From NCBI RefSeq assembly GCF_008271365.1, contig NZ_CP043430.1, positions 1,736,001-1,800,000 on the forward strand: a DNA stretch of 64,000 bases, given 5' to 3'. The notes beneath the pieces were generated by a model, which saw nothing but the letters and a program-made list of their open reading frames with translations, was not told the DNA's origin and ran no database searches. The position numbers were made by a program, and so were the translations under genes. Shown here piece after piece: positions 29,997 through 39,350 of this stretch (its first letter is position 1; each line of letters starts with the position of its first letter). The DNA comes from Microbacterium sp. 1S1 (lineage in GTDB: Bacteria > Actinomycetota > Actinomycetes > Actinomycetales > Microbacteriaceae).

Positions 29997-32087
29997 CTAT
30001 TCCGCGACCGGTGCGCCCTCGGTCGTGCTTGCAGCGTCGGCCGGTGCCGCAGGGGCGGCCGCACCGGGTGCCGGCGCGGCCTCGGCCTCGGGAGGCGCTG
30101 ATCCGGTCTCCGTCTCCGCCGGTGCCGCTTCCTCGGGGGAGGGCGCAGCCGGCTCCGTCTCCGCCGGTGCCGTCGGAGACGCCTCGGGTGCCGACGCGGG
30201 GTCCTGCGTCGGCGCGACAGCCGGCTCCTCGGGGGCGACGGAGACAGGCTCCTGGAGCGCCCGTGCGGCGGCGCGCTCATCGGCGGCCGCGCCCTGGGGC
30301 TCCAGCGCGTACAGCGTGGTGGTGGCCGAAGGGCCGGGCTCGCCTGACGGCAGGAGGTACTGGAACGTCACGGGGACGATGCTCGCGAAGAGGAACTGCA
30401 CGTGCGAAGGACGGAGCTCGATGGTGCCGGTCCCGTCGTCGCCGAGGACGACACGACCGCCGTCCGCCTCGCTCCCGTCGAGGAGAGCCTGTACGACGGT
30501 GCCCGGTGCGCCGGACACCGGCACGACGTAGCGCCAGTTCAGGCTGTCGTCGAGCCAGAAGTCGGCCGTGCCCCACGTCGGCGGCTCCGTCGGGAGCGCC
30601 GGGTCCACGGGGTCGACGGGGTCGACCGGGTCCACGGGGTCGACCGGGTCCACGGGGTCGACCGGGTCCACGGGGTCGACCGGGTCCACGGGGTCGACCG
30701 GGTCCACGGGGTCGACCGGGTCCACGGGGTCGACCGGATCCACGGGATTCGCCGGATCCACCGGGGCGACAGGCGGCAGCGTGGCCTCAGGGAGGCCGGT
30801 CGGAACCTCGGGAGCAGCGGGCGCCGTGTCCGGGCCGGTCTCCTCGGCGGCGGGCGGTACCGCGTCCTCCTCGGCCGGGGGAGCCGGTGTCTCGTCGGCA
30901 TCCGGAGTGTCGATCACCACGGGCTGCTCGAGATCGAGCGAGGAGTCGGGGGCGATGTCGGTCGTGATCGACGACGGGTCGGAGTCGGACGCGCTCGGCA
31001 GGGAGGTCATCGGCTCCGCGCCCGTCAACCCGGGAACGATCGCGGCAGCGGCCACCACCCCGGCGACGACGAGGGCCGCTGAACCGGCGCCGACGACGGC
31101 ACCCATGCCCGTGAAGATCCCGCCCGAGCTCGCTGCCGTCCCGGTGCCACCGGAAGAACCCGCTGCGGACCCCGCCGCACCGGAGCCGCCCGCTCCCGCC
31201 GCGGCCTGGCCGGTTCCACCGTCGCCGAGGAACACGGCGCCGGGGACGCTCGACGACATTGCCGCCACGGCCACGACGGGCGCGCCCCCCTGCAGGGTGG
31301 CCAGGTAGCCGGAGGCACCGGTCGCGCCGAGCACGAGGGGAAGCAGGACCAGGGCGAGACGCTTCGAGACGTCCTTCGCCTCGGCGGCGACGATCATGCA
31401 GCGTGCGCACTCGTCGAGGTGCAGTTCCAGACGACGGTGGTCGCGGGTGGCGAGGTTGCCACGCGAGTAGGCTCCCAGGTGCTCGATGGTCCACTGGCAC
31501 TCGGAGCCCGCGCTCGCGCTGCGCAGGTGCGCCTGGATCCAGGCTTCGCGCAGTCCTTCGCGGGCGCGGAAGGCCAGCTGGGAAACCGCACCGGCCTTCA
31601 TGCCGAGGAGAGGAGCGACCTCCTGCGGCTTCATCTGCTCGATCTCGGTGTACCAGAGGACTTCCTGCCAGCGCGACGGCAGGCTCCGGAAGGCCTGGGC
31701 GGTGAGGCTGCGGTCCAGGGCCTCGTTCGAGGCGTGCTCGGTGCTGTCGGGGTCGGCGACCGTGTCGAGTTCGTCGATCGCGGTCTCGCGGCGCGCGCGG
31801 CCCCAGGCGGCCGCCGTGTTGCGGATGCTTGTGAAGAGATAGGCGCGGAACGACCCGTTGGGGCCGCCGCCCTTCAAGATCGCCTGATAGATGCGGGTGT
31901 AGGACTCCTGCACGAGGTCGTCCGGATCGATGGATGACGTGACGGAGCGTGCGACGGCGATCCCGGACGGGTAGTGGCGTCTCCAGAGTTCTCCGAACGC
32001 CCCTCGGTCGCCCGAGCGGACGCGGAGGATCAGGTCGGCGTCGCCGATGGTCTCGTCTGGTGTGATGTTCTGTCGGTGCACGGTCAT
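29997..32087 (-). CDS. ECF sigma factor fused to zinc-finger anti-sigma-like domain, membrane segments and repeat stalk
   Basis: 696 residues. Sigma region 2 (about 20-95; [20 protein letters not shown]) and region 4 (about 125-180; [20 protein letters not shown]) are followed by a zinc-finger segment with HLDECARC near 222, like anti-sigma factors. Two hydrophobic stretches follow ([20 protein letters not shown] and [19 protein letters not shown]). Then come acidic/Pro-rich sequence, about 16 Pro-Val-Asp units (~448-495), a small beta-rich domain and an Ala/Pro/Glu tail. The likely picture is a membrane-tethered sigma factor with an external wall-spanning sensor arm. Fused ECF groups are known in actinobacteria; I cannot assign the group. 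Confidence 0.85.
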   Translation of the reverse strand: MTVHRQNITPDETIGDADLILRVRSGDRGAFGELWRRHYPSGIAVARSVTSSIDPDDLVQESYTRIYQAILKGGGPNGSFRAYLFTSIRNTAAAWGRARRETAIDELDTVADPDSTEHASNEALDRSLTAQAFRSLPSRWQEVLWYTEIEQMKPQEVAPLLGMKAGAVSQLAFRAREGLREAWIQAHLRSASAGSECQWTIEHLGAYSRGNLATRDHRRLELHLDECARCMIVAAEAKDVSKRLALVLLPLVLGATGASGYLATLQGGAPVVAVAAMSSSVPGAVFLGDGGTGQAAAGAGGSGAAGSAAGSSGGTGTAASSGGIFTGMGAVVGAGSAALVVAGVVAAAAIVPGLTGAEPMTSLPSASDSDPSSITTDIAPDSSLDLEQPVVIDTPDADETPAPPAEEDAVPPAAEETGPDTAPAAPEVPTGLPEATLPPVAPVDPANPVDPVDPVDPVDPVDPVDPVDPVDPVDPVDPVDPVDPVDPVDPVDPVDPALPTEPPTWGTADFWLDDSLNWRYVVPVSGAPGTVVQALLDGSEADGGRVVLGDDGTGTIELRPSHVQFLFASIVPVTFQYLLPSGEPGPSATTTLYALEPQGAAADERAAARALQEPVSVAPEEPAVAPTQDPASAPEASPTAPAETEPAAPSPEEAAPAETETGSAPPEAEAAPAPGAAAPAAPADAASTTEGAPVAE
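30602..30744 (-). repeat. Nine/eighteen-base minisatellite encoding (Pro-Val-Asp)n
   Basis: About 16 tandem copies of a nine-base unit alternate between GTCCACGGG and GTCGACCGG on the plus strand, giving an 18-base period. They encode Pro-Val-Asp repeats in the sigma-factor fusion. The units are almost identical in DNA as well as protein, indicating recent expansion. Any unit gain or loss keeps the frame. Confidence 0.9.
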
Positions 32088-32604
32088 CCATCTGGTCCCG
32101 GGGCGCGGATGTGTCCCCAGGAGGAGAGACGCACGAAAGCGTCCTTCATTACGCGGTCAGACCATTCTCTCGCGAATCGCGCCGGGGGCCACCCCGCGGC
32201 GCGACTCCAAGGAGATGTTCGGGATGCCCCGCTGATCCCTCCGGCACAGCCTCAGAGCCGGGCCGCGAAGACCCGCCGAAACTTTTTTCCGAGAACCGCG
32301 TAATGAACGGGGGCCCTCCACGTCTCTTCCCGTAGAGACAGCCGAAGTGAACTCCTCCGGGGGGCGGAGTTCCGGCGCTGGTGTGGGGGGGTACTGCACC
32401 AGGGGCGGGTCGGGATCCTCGGGGAGGAGCTCCCGGCCCCGCCCGCTCGAGCGGGAGGAGAAGGGCCGCCGATCTGGGGAGAACGGCGGCCCTCCACTCC
32501 CACCCAGCGAGATACGCGTCGCCGATCTGGGGAGTCGGGCGACATGGTCTCGTCCGATCGACCGGAGACCGCAGCGCTGCGCGTCGCGCGAAGCGCTGCA
32601 CTCC
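32088..32604. other. 517-base hairpin-rich gap between nagA and sigma-factor gene
   Basis: No credible gene. On the minus strand it is the leader of the sigma-factor gene. It contains many inverted repeats: AGGGCCGCC...GGCGGCCCT (32461-32493 region) and GTCGCC...GGCGAC (32518-32543), both with the loop GATCTGGGGAG; GAACTCC...GGAGTTC (32348-32371); CCCGCTCGAGCGGG; GTCTCT...AGAGAC; and GGTCTC...GAGACC. GAACGGSGGCCCTCCAC occurs twice (about 32306 and 32481). TTCATTACGCGGT (32145-32157) recurs inverted at 32295-32307. The 8-bp stem GCAGCGCT/AGCGCTGC next to the nagA stop is probably its terminator. Confidence 0.55.
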
Positions 32605-33777
32605 CTAGGCGGGCAGCGCCGGTCCTGTCCAGACCCGCGCGACGCGCAGCTCCGCGTCCAGCAGCACGGCGTCGCCGAGCATGCCAGGGCGCAGACCGCC
32701 GAGGTGCGTCTCGCGTCCGATCGCGCGTGCCGCGGTTTCGGTGAGGGCGCGGACCGCATCCGGGAGGAGCACGCCCGCCGCCACGGCCCTCTGCAACGCG
32801 ACGTCCTGGGTCAGGGTGGATCCGGCGATCGAGCCGGTGTCGTCCGCGCGCGCCACCCCGTTCTCGACCGTGACCTTCACCGTGCCCAGGTCGTAGTGGC
32901 CGTCCGCGCTGCCCGCAGCCGCCATGGCGTCCGTGACGAGCGCCACGCGGTGAGGAGCGGCGTCGAACAGGAGCTTGACGACACGCGGGTCGAGGTGGAC
33001 GTCGTCGGCGATGGCCTCGAGGATCACTCGATGGTCGGCGGCTGCCGCCAGCACCGGTCCGGGTGCGCGGTGGTGGATGCCGGGCATCGCGTTGAACGCG
33101 TGCGTGAGGATCGTCGCGCCCGCTTCGAACGCGGCGACCGCCATGGTGGCGTCGGCGTCGGTATGGCCCACCGCCGCGGCGGCGCCTGCGGCGACGATCT
33201 GGCGGACGGCGTCGATACCGCCCGGGAGCTCCGGCGCGATGGTGACCTGACGCACCGTGCCCTCTCCGGCCTCGAGCAGCCGAGCGACGTCGGCCGCGAC
33301 GGGATGGCGGAGCAACGAGGGCTCGTGGGCGCCATGATGCCCGGGATCGAGGAACGGGCCCTCCAGATGCGATCCGAGGATGTCCCGGTCGGTCCTGGTC
33401 AGGGCGGCGATCGTGGCGACGCTGCGGGCGAGGTCGTCGATCGTGCCGGTGACGAGCGAGATGACCGCCCTCGTCGTCCCGTGCTCGCGGTGCAGGTTCC
33501 GACCCGTCCGGATGGCGTCGACGCCGTCGTCATAGGCGGCACCCGCCCCGCCGTGACCGTGGATGTCCACGAATCCCGGAGTGAGGAACGCCCCCGGTCC
33601 TGCCGCCTCCGCGGCATCCACGACGTCCGTCGCAGCCTCCCAGCCCGTGCCCGTCCCGCGTGCGACGACGATGCCGTCCTCGATGCGCACCCACCCGTCC
33701 TCGGTGATCTCTCCGCGGTCGACGAGACGGACGGAGTGGATGACGAGGGAACCGGTCGCGGAGGAGAGGGTCTTCAA
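32605..33777 (-). CDS. nagA: N-acetylglucosamine-6-phosphate deacetylase
   Basis: 390 residues. Metal and substrate motifs: DIHGHGGAGAAYDDG, EGPFLDPGHHGAHEPS, GHTDADATMAV, THAFNAMPGIHHRAPGP and the catalytic Asp in LVTDAMAAAG. It produces GlcN-6-P for NagB. The start is a TTG overlapping the stop of the upstream GH20 gene (TTGA), implying translational coupling; no better ATG/GTG start fits the family N-terminus. GH20 and NagA in one operon supports intracellular release and use of GlcNAc units. Confidence 0.94.
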   Translation of the reverse strand: MKTLSSATGSLVIHSVRLVDRGEITEDGWVRIEDGIVVARGTGTGWEAATDVVDAAEAAGPGAFLTPGFVDIHGHGGAGAAYDDGVDAIRTGRNLHREHGTTRAVISLVTGTIDDLARSVATIAALTRTDRDILGSHLEGPFLDPGHHGAHEPSLLRHPVAADVARLLEAGEGTVRQVTIAPELPGGIDAVRQIVAAGAAAAVGHTDADATMAVAAFEAGATILTHAFNAMPGIHHRAPGPVLAAAADHRVILEAIADDVHLDPRVVKLLFDAAPHRVALVTDAMAAAGSADGHYDLGTVKVTVENGVARADDTGSIAGSTLTQDVALQRAVAAGVLLPDAVRALTETAARAIGRETHLGGLRPGMLGDAVLLDAELRVARVWTGPALPA

Positions 33778-35291
33778 CGGGCGCTCCAGGGGATCTCGGG
33801 GGCAGGGTGGAATTCGACCCCCTCAGCCTTCCACAGCGGCGCCAGTGCCCCGACCCGCGTGCGGAACGATTCCCACGTGCGGCCCGCGCCGTCGATCGGA
33901 GACCAGGCCACCTCCGCCTGAGCCGCGGCGCGCGGGAACACGAGCCGCTCCACCTCGTCGAGCGTGCGCGTGGTCTCCGACCACAGCGGGGCCTCGACGC
34001 CGAGGATCGCCTCAGCGGGAACATCGAGCACCGCGGTGGGTTCCCACTCGTAGGCGCGACGCACGTCGATGATGGCGGCCCAGGTGAGTCCGAGCGGGAA
34101 ATCCTCGGTGTACTTCATGTCCAGGTACGTCACGTCCGCCGCCGACATGATGAGGGCGCCGCCGCGGGCCACGAAGTGCGCGGCTTCCTCGGCGTGCGTC
34201 CCGGTCGGGGTGGTCATTCCCCAGTACTGGCCGACGGTGCCGGGGGCGATCCCCGCGGCCGACCCCATCTCGTGCCAGGCCACCGGGACCTTGCCCTCCT
34301 CGACGACGATCGCCGTGGCTCGCTCGGCGAAGAGATCGAAGTCGGCCTGGGGCGTGCCGAGGGACTCGTCGCCACCGATGTGGATGTACGGCCCCGGCGT
34401 CATCTCGGCGAGTTCGCGCACCACGTCGCGGACGAACCGGTACGTCTCCTCCTCGTGGATGCGCACGCTGGAGTGCCCGACGCCCCAGCCCAGATAGGGC
34501 TCTCCAGCCACGGGGAGGGGCTGGCCGAGCTGCTCGGACTGGGCGACCAGCGCGTCGTTCAGTACCGGGGGCTCGACGAGCTCCGGGTAGGCCACGCCGA
34601 TCGCGTGCGTGTGCCCCGGCAGGTCGACCTCGGGGATGACGATCATGTGGTGGGCGGCCGCGTACGCCACGATCTCGCGGTAGTCGTCCTTCGTGTAGAA
34701 GCCGCCGGGAGCACCGTCCGCCGCGGTGGCGGCCGCCCGCTCGGTGAGCAGCGGCCAGGAGTCGATGTGCACGCGCCAGCCCTGGTCGTCGGTGAGGTGC
34801 AGGTGCAGGTGGTTGAACTTGAGGGCGCTGGTGCTGGCGATGAACCTCTTCACGTCCTCCACTCCGAAGAAGTGCCGAGCCACGTCGAGCATGACGCCGC
34901 GGCGCGCGAAGCGGGGCGAATCGGCGATGTCGGCGCCGAGCAGCGCCCAGCCGGCGTCGTCCTCGCGCAGTAGCTGGAGCAGCGTCTGGACGCCGTAGAA
35001 GAGACCGGCCTCGTCGGCACCCACGAGCAGGGCACGGTCGCCGACCTCGAGCGTGTACCCCTCGGGCGCGCTCGACTCCGGGTCGAGGAACAGCTCGATC
35101 TCCGCGGGGCCGGAGTCCACCGCGGTGAGGCGGAGGCCGGTGCGGCGCTCGATGGCGTCGATCAACTGTCCGGTGGCGGGGGACGAGCCGAGCACGCGCG
35201 TCGTCGCGGCGAGCGGCAGCCGTCCGTCCCTGGCCTTCGCGGACACCGGGGCGGGGACGAGGGGAAGATCAAGAGGTAGGACCATGAACAA
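33774..35291 (-). CDS. GH20 beta-N-acetylhexosaminidase
   Basis: 505 residues. A GH20b-like N-domain (about 1-125) is followed by the catalytic barrel: RRGVMLDVARHFFG, HLHLTDDQGWRVHIDSW, EVDLPGHTHA and the catalytic pair Asp308-Glu309 in HIGGDESLG. There is no signal peptide, so the enzyme should act on imported oligosaccharides or muropeptides. A start at the second Met (residue 3) is equally possible: TAGGTT lies seven bases upstream of the first. Operon with nagA. It is distinct in sequence from the GH20 half of the fusion at 21.5 kb. Confidence 0.93.
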   Translation of the reverse strand: MFMVLPLDLPLVPAPVSAKARDGRLPLAATTRVLGSSPATGQLIDAIERRTGLRLTAVDSGPAEIELFLDPESSAPEGYTLEVGDRALLVGADEAGLFYGVQTLLQLLREDDAGWALLGADIADSPRFARRGVMLDVARHFFGVEDVKRFIASTSALKFNHLHLHLTDDQGWRVHIDSWPLLTERAAATAADGAPGGFYTKDDYREIVAYAAAHHMIVIPEVDLPGHTHAIGVAYPELVEPPVLNDALVAQSEQLGQPLPVAGEPYLGWGVGHSSVRIHEEETYRFVRDVVRELAEMTPGPYIHIGGDESLGTPQADFDLFAERATAIVVEEGKVPVAWHEMGSAAGIAPGTVGQYWGMTTPTGTHAEEAAHFVARGGALIMSAADVTYLDMKYTEDFPLGLTWAAIIDVRRAYEWEPTAVLDVPAEAILGVEAPLWSETTRTLDEVERLVFPRAAAQAEVAWSPIDGAGRTWESFRTRVGALAPLWKAEGVEFHPAPEIPWSAR

Positions 35292-35396
35292 AACCTAGCC
35301 GCCGAAACGCTGCAAGGGAACAGCGGGATCGAAACGATTCTGCGGACGTCGCGGACGACGCCCGACACGACCGCGTGCGGCGCGCCGTGCATCGGC

Positions 35397-35402
35397 TATG
35401 CT
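35397..35402 (+). promoter_or_regulatory. Probable -10 box for glyA-folD
   Basis: TATGCT sits just before the start of the riboswitch aptamer, the expected place for transcription to begin. No convincing -35 was found. Confidence 0.35.
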
Positions 35403-35490
35403 CGTAACCGTCGCGACTGGCGTCTGGGTGGACTACCACCGGGGAGCGACTGACCACGGAATTCGACCGCGCGCCTGGGCCGATAGGAAC
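35403..35490 (+). ncRNA. ZTP/ZMP riboswitch (pfl motif) upstream of glyA
   Basis: The conserved pfl elements occur in order: CGCGACTGGCG at ~35411, then GGGTGGACTACCACCGGGGA at ~35426, and the 3' pseudoknot half GCGCGCCTGGGC at ~35470. A T-rich tail (CCTTTTTCG) follows. Known pfl riboswitches sense ZTP/ZMP, which accumulate when 10-formyl-THF is limiting, and turn on one-carbon genes such as glyA and folD. The two genes downstream are exactly those. Identification is by recalled motif, not a covariance search. Confidence 0.85.
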
Positions 35491-35525
35491 ACCTTTTTCG
35501 AATCCGTCGTCACAAGGAGCACGTC

Positions 35526-36800
35526 ATGACCGACCGTTACTTCAACGCCCCGCTGTCCGAGGTCGACCCGGAGATCGCCGAGGTCCTCGATCGTGAGCTG
35601 AAGCGCCAGCAGACCTTCCTCGAGATGATCGCCTCGGAGAACTTCGTCCCGGTCTCGGTCCTCCAGTCGCAGGGCTCCGTGCTCACCAACAAGTACGCCG
35701 AGGGCTACCCCGGCCGTCGCTACTACGGCGGCTGCGAGGAGGTCGACGTCGCGGAGGAGCTCGCGATCTCCCGCGCCAAGAGCCTGTTCGGCGCGGAGTT
35801 CGCCAACGTCCAGCCGCACTCCGGGGCGTCCGCGAACGCCGCCGTGCTGCACGCGATCGCCCGCCCTGGCGACACGCTTCTCGGACTCTCGCTCGACCAG
35901 GGCGGCCACCTCACGCACGGCATGAAGATCAACTTCTCCGGCCGCCTCTACGACATCGTCGCCTACGGGGTCGACCCGGAGACCTCGACCATCGACATGG
36001 ACGAGGTTCGTCGCCTCGCCATCGAGCACCAGCCGAAGGTCATCATCGCCGGCTGGTCGGCCTATCCGCGGACGATGGACTTCGCCGCGTTCCGCGCCAT
36101 CGCCGACGAGGTGGGCGCGATCCTCTGGGTCGACATGGCGCACTTCGCCGGTCTCGTGGCTGCCGGCCTCCACCCCAACCCGGTGCCGCACGCGCACGTC
36201 GTCTCCTCGACCGTGCACAAGACGATCGGCGGTCCGCGCTCGGGCTTCATCCTCACCAACGACGCCGACCTCGCCAAGAAGATCAACACCGCGGTGTTCC
36301 CCGGGCAGCAGGGCGGTCCGCTCATGCACGTGATCGCGGCGAAGGCGACGGCCTTCAAGCTCGCCGGCACGCCGGAGTTCAAGGAGCGCCAGGAGCGCGT
36401 GCTGCGGGGTGCGAAGCTCATCGCCGAGCGCCTCTCGCAGCAGGATGTCAAGGACGCCGGCATCGCCGTGCGCTCCGGCGGCACGGACGTGCACCTCGTG
36501 CTCGTCGACCTCCGCGACGCCGAGATCGACGGCAAGCAGGCGGAGGACCTCCTGCACGACATCCACATCACCGTCAACCGCAACGCGGTCCCGAACGACC
36601 CGCGTCCGCCGATGGTGACCTCGGGACTGCGCATCGGCACGCCCGCGCTCGCGACCCGTGGCTTCGGCGACGCCGAGTTCACGGAGGTGGCCGACATCAT
36701 CGCGCTCGCCCTCCTGCCTGGCGCCGACATCGAGGCCCTGCGCGCCCGCGTGGACGCCCTCGCGACGGCCTTCCCGCTCTACCCGGGCCTGCAGCAGTGA
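35526..36800 (+). CDS. glyA: Serine hydroxymethyltransferase
   Basis: 424-residue PLP enzyme converting serine and THF to glycine and 5,10-methylene-THF. Motifs: [36 protein letters not shown], and the PLP Lys in [20 protein letters not shown] precedes the ATG. It is the first gene after the ZTP riboswitch and is coupled to folD by a four-base overlap. Confidence 0.97.
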   Translation: MTDRYFNAPLSEVDPEIAEVLDRELKRQQTFLEMIASENFVPVSVLQSQGSVLTNKYAEGYPGRRYYGGCEEVDVAEELAISRAKSLFGAEFANVQPHSGASANAAVLHAIARPGDTLLGLSLDQGGHLTHGMKINFSGRLYDIVAYGVDPETSTIDMDEVRRLAIEHQPKVIIAGWSAYPRTMDFAAFRAIADEVGAILWVDMAHFAGLVAAGLHPNPVPHAHVVSSTVHKTIGGPRSGFILTNDADLAKKINTAVFPGQQGGPLMHVIAAKATAFKLAGTPEFKERQERVLRGAKLIAERLSQQDVKDAGIAVRSGGTDVHLVLVDLRDAEIDGKQAEDLLHDIHITVNRNAVPNDPRPPMVTSGLRIGTPALATRGFGDAEFTEVADIIALALLPGADIEALRARVDALATAFPLYPGLQQ

Positions 36801-37675
36801 CCGCGGTCGTCCTCGACGGCAAGGCGGCAGCGGCCGCGATCCGCGCCGAGCTGACGGAGCGGGTCGCCGCGCTGAAGGAGCAGGGCGTCACCCCTGGCAT
36901 CGCCACGGTGCTGGTGGGAGCGGACCCTGCCTCGCAGCTCTACGTCGGCATGAAGCACCGGCAGTCCGAGGCCATCGGGATGAACTCGATCCAGCGCGAA
37001 CTCCCGGCGGACGCCACGCAGGCCGATGTCGAGGCGCTGATCGACGAGCTCAACGCCGATCCCGCGTGCCACGGCTACATCGTCCAGCTCCCGCTGCCGA
37101 AGCACCTCGACACCGACGCCATCCTGGAGCGGATCGACCCGGCGAAGGACGCGGACGGCCTGCACCCGACCAACCTCGGGCGGCTCGTGCTCAACGTCAA
37201 CGCGCCGATCCACACGCCGCTGCCGTGCACCCCGCGCGGGGTCATCGAGCTGCTGCTTCGCAATGACTACGATCTGCGCGGGAAGCACGTCGTGGTCGTC
37301 GGCCGCGGCGTCACGATCGGGCGCTCGATCGGGCTGCTGCTGACGCGTCGCGACCTCAACGCGACCGTCACCCTGACCCACACGGGCACCGTCGACATGC
37401 CGAGGTACCTCCGTGAGGCCGACGTCATCGTGGCGGCGGCCGGCGTGAAGCACCTCATCCGCGCCGAGGACGTGAAGCCCGGCGCTGCGGTGCTGGACGT
37501 CGGGGTCACCCGCGAGACCGATCCGGAGACCGGCAAGAACCTCGTGTTCGGCGACGTCTCGCCCGAAGTCGCCGAGGTCGCCGGCTACCTGTCGCCGAAC
37601 CCCGGCGGCGTGGGACCGATGACCGTCGCCCTGCTCATGACCAACGTCGTCGAGGCGGCCGAGCGGACGGTCTGA
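36797..37675 (+). CDS. folD: Bifunctional methylene-THF dehydrogenase/methenyl-THF cyclohydrolase
   Basis: 292 residues starting with GTG that overlaps the glyA stop (GTGA). Motifs: [14 protein letters not shown] with the catalytic Lys-Tyr region, [13 protein letters not shown], the NADP site [14 protein letters not shown] and [14 protein letters not shown]. It makes 10-formyl-THF, the cofactor used by PurN and PurH. Confidence 0.97.
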   Translation: MTAVVLDGKAAAAAIRAELTERVAALKEQGVTPGIATVLVGADPASQLYVGMKHRQSEAIGMNSIQRELPADATQADVEALIDELNADPACHGYIVQLPLPKHLDTDAILERIDPAKDADGLHPTNLGRLVLNVNAPIHTPLPCTPRGVIELLLRNDYDLRGKHVVVVGRGVTIGRSIGLLLTRRDLNATVTLTHTGTVDMPRYLREADVIVAAAGVKHLIRAEDVKPGAAVLDVGVTRETDPETGKNLVFGDVSPEVAEVAGYLSPNPGGVGPMTVALLMTNVVEAAERTV

Positions 37676-37689
37676 CCTCCGCGCCGCGT

Positions 37690-37752
37690 CGCAGAATCAC
37701 GCGAACGCCGCAGGGATCCGGGTGATCCCTGCGGCGTTCGTGCGATTCTGCG
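37690..37752. terminator. Bidirectional terminator after folD
   Basis: A 29-base arm pair with only a few mismatches: CGCAGAATC...CGCCGCAGGGATC and GATCCCTGCGGCG...GATTCTGCG around loop CGGGT. It separates convergent folD and the next minus-strand gene. Confidence 0.85.
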
Positions 37753-37755
37753 GAC

Positions 37756-38478
37756 TCAACCCTGGCCGTGCAGCGCGCTCTCGACGCCGCTGATCCGGGC
37801 CTGCTCGTCAAAACGGACGGTGGCCGTGCCGGAGGCATCGGTCACCCGGGCGCCGGAGAAGGACTCGTCGGTCCAGGCGAGGGTCCAGCCGGCGAGGCGG
37901 GCGAGGTCCCAGACGGCCGTGCGGGCGTCGGGAAGCGGTGTCTGCGCGAGAGTACGGGGGAGCGCGGCCACCGTGTCGGCGACCGTGAGCGGGGCGAGCG
38001 GAGCATCGAGGAGGAAGACCGCGCGGGTGCCGCCCTCGACGGGGGCCGAGTAGTAGGGGGAGCGTCCGGTGAGCTCGACGGCCACGCCGCCGATGGTGTG
38101 AGCCGCGCGGGCGATCCAGTCCGCGTCGCCGGAAGCGTCCGCGGGGAACGGGATTTCGGGGGTGGTGAGCTCGGCGATCCCGTGCTGCTCGCCATAGGCG
38201 CGGAGCTGCGCGGCGACGCCCTGGGGGTCGCCCTGGGGGTGCGCCCATGCCCACAGCAGCGAGCGCGGTCCGGGGGCGATCGTGGCGATGAGGTGCGCGC
38301 GGGTCACGAGCTGCCGGGTCGGATCGGCGTTCGCGGTGAAGGTCAGCGTGCCCGCCGCGAGGTCGGCGTCCCACCGGTGCTCGCCGAGCGCGTCGGCGGC
38401 CGCGGAGAGGGCGTCCTGGCGGAGCGCGGTGAAGAGGGCGGCACGGTCGGCGAGGGGCTGCAGCGGGGGGAACGTCAT
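37756..38478 (-). CDS. Conserved hypothetical protein, DUF6882-like
   Basis: 240 residues from the ATG at 38478 (a GTG at 38484 is an alternative). No membrane segment or catalytic motif. The composition and pattern LLWAWAHPQGDPQGVAAQLR and PYYSAPVEGGTRAVFLLD match a conserved actinobacterial domain I associate with DUF6882. Function unknown. Confidence 0.65.
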   Translation of the reverse strand: MTFPPLQPLADRAALFTALRQDALSAAADALGEHRWDADLAAGTLTFTANADPTRQLVTRAHLIATIAPGPRSLLWAWAHPQGDPQGVAAQLRAYGEQHGIAELTTPEIPFPADASGDADWIARAAHTIGGVAVELTGRSPYYSAPVEGGTRAVFLLDAPLAPLTVADTVAALPRTLAQTPLPDARTAVWDLARLAGWTLAWTDESFSGARVTDASGTATVRFDEQARISGVESALHGQG

Positions 38479-38546
38479 GACCACAGTCTCGCCGGGATTG
38501 CTATGAATCCGCCACTCCTGCGCGCTCCGTCACCAGGGAGCCGACG

Positions 38547-39350
38547 TCAGTAGCTGGCGCGGCCGGCGTCGTCGGAACGGGGGAGGAAGCGGGCGGCGAG
38601 GGCCTCGGAGGCGCGGGCGAGGAGGGCGACGTCGGCGCCGACGGCCACGAAGTCCGCACCCGCCGCGAGGTACGCGTCGGCTGCGGACGGGTCGAACGCA
38701 TTCACGCCCACCGGCTTCCCGGCGCCGTGGACCGCCGCGAACACCGACTCCACGGCGGCGACCACGTCCGGATGCGTCTGCTGACCGAGCAGGCCCATCG
38801 ACGCGGACAGATCGGAGGGGCCGACGAACACCGCGTCCACGCCGTCGACCGCGGCGATGTCGGCGGCGGCCTCGACCCCGGCGGCCGTCTCGATCTGCAC
38901 CGTCAGCGACACGTGCTGCGCGGACTCCTGCAGGTACCGATCGACGCGGTTCCAGCGGGCGCTGCGGGCCAGGGCACTGCCGACCCCACGGACGCCCTCG
39001 GGGGGATACCGGGTCGCGGCCACGGCGGCCCTGGCCTCGTCGGCGGACGACACCATGGGGACGATGAGGTTCTGCGCGCCGAGGTCGAGCACCTGCTTGA
39101 TCGCGACCGCGTCGTTGAACGGTACCCGGACCAGCGGCGTGACCGGATAGGCCGCGACCGTCTGGAGCTGCAGCAGCACGGACTCGAGCGTGTTCGCCGA
39201 GTGCTCCATGTCGATGAGCAGCCAGTCCAGCCCGGAACCCGCGGCGACCTCGGCGAGCAGCGGGCTGCCGGAGCACACCCACATGCCGACGAAGGGCCGG
39301 TCGGACGCGGCGAGCTGCTCGCGGAAGGACGGGTCTAGACGAAGCGGCAT
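38547..39350 (-). CDS. hpaI: HpaI/HpcH aldolase (4-hydroxy-2-oxoheptanedioate aldolase)
   Basis: 267 residues from the ATG at 39350. Class II pyruvate aldolase motifs: FVGMWVCSGSPLLAEVAAGS, DWLLIDMEHSANT, VPMVSSADEAR, VQIETAAGVEAA with metal-binding Glu, and FVGPSDLSASMG with metal-binding Asp. It cleaves 4-hydroxy-2-oxoheptanedioate to pyruvate and succinate semialdehyde, the last step of homoprotocatechuate degradation. It overlaps the end of hpaH by 16 bases and is the last gene of the operon. Confidence 0.92.
   Translation of the reverse strand: MPLRLDPSFREQLAASDRPFVGMWVCSGSPLLAEVAAGSGLDWLLIDMEHSANTLESVLLQLQTVAAYPVTPLVRVPFNDAVAIKQVLDLGAQNLIVPMVSSADEARAAVAATRYPPEGVRGVGSALARSARWNRVDRYLQESAQHVSLTVQIETAAGVEAAADIAAVDGVDAVFVGPSDLSASMGLLGQQTHPDVVAAVESVFAAVHGAGKPVGVNAFDPSAADAYLAAGADFVAVGADVALLARASEALAARFLPRSDDAGRASY

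Noticed and set aside
30602..30744. CRISPR array
   Set aside because: The units are directly adjacent, have no spacers and are in-frame coding repeats.
30568..31308. Gly-Ser-Thr repeat ORF on the plus strand
   Set aside because: It is the mirror reading of the Pro-Val-Asp minisatellite of the sigma-factor gene and has no other support.
32157..32759. 200-codon minus-strand ORF across the structured gap
   Set aside because: It reads through the nagA end out of frame, is Arg/Ser/Pro-rich and has no family resemblance.
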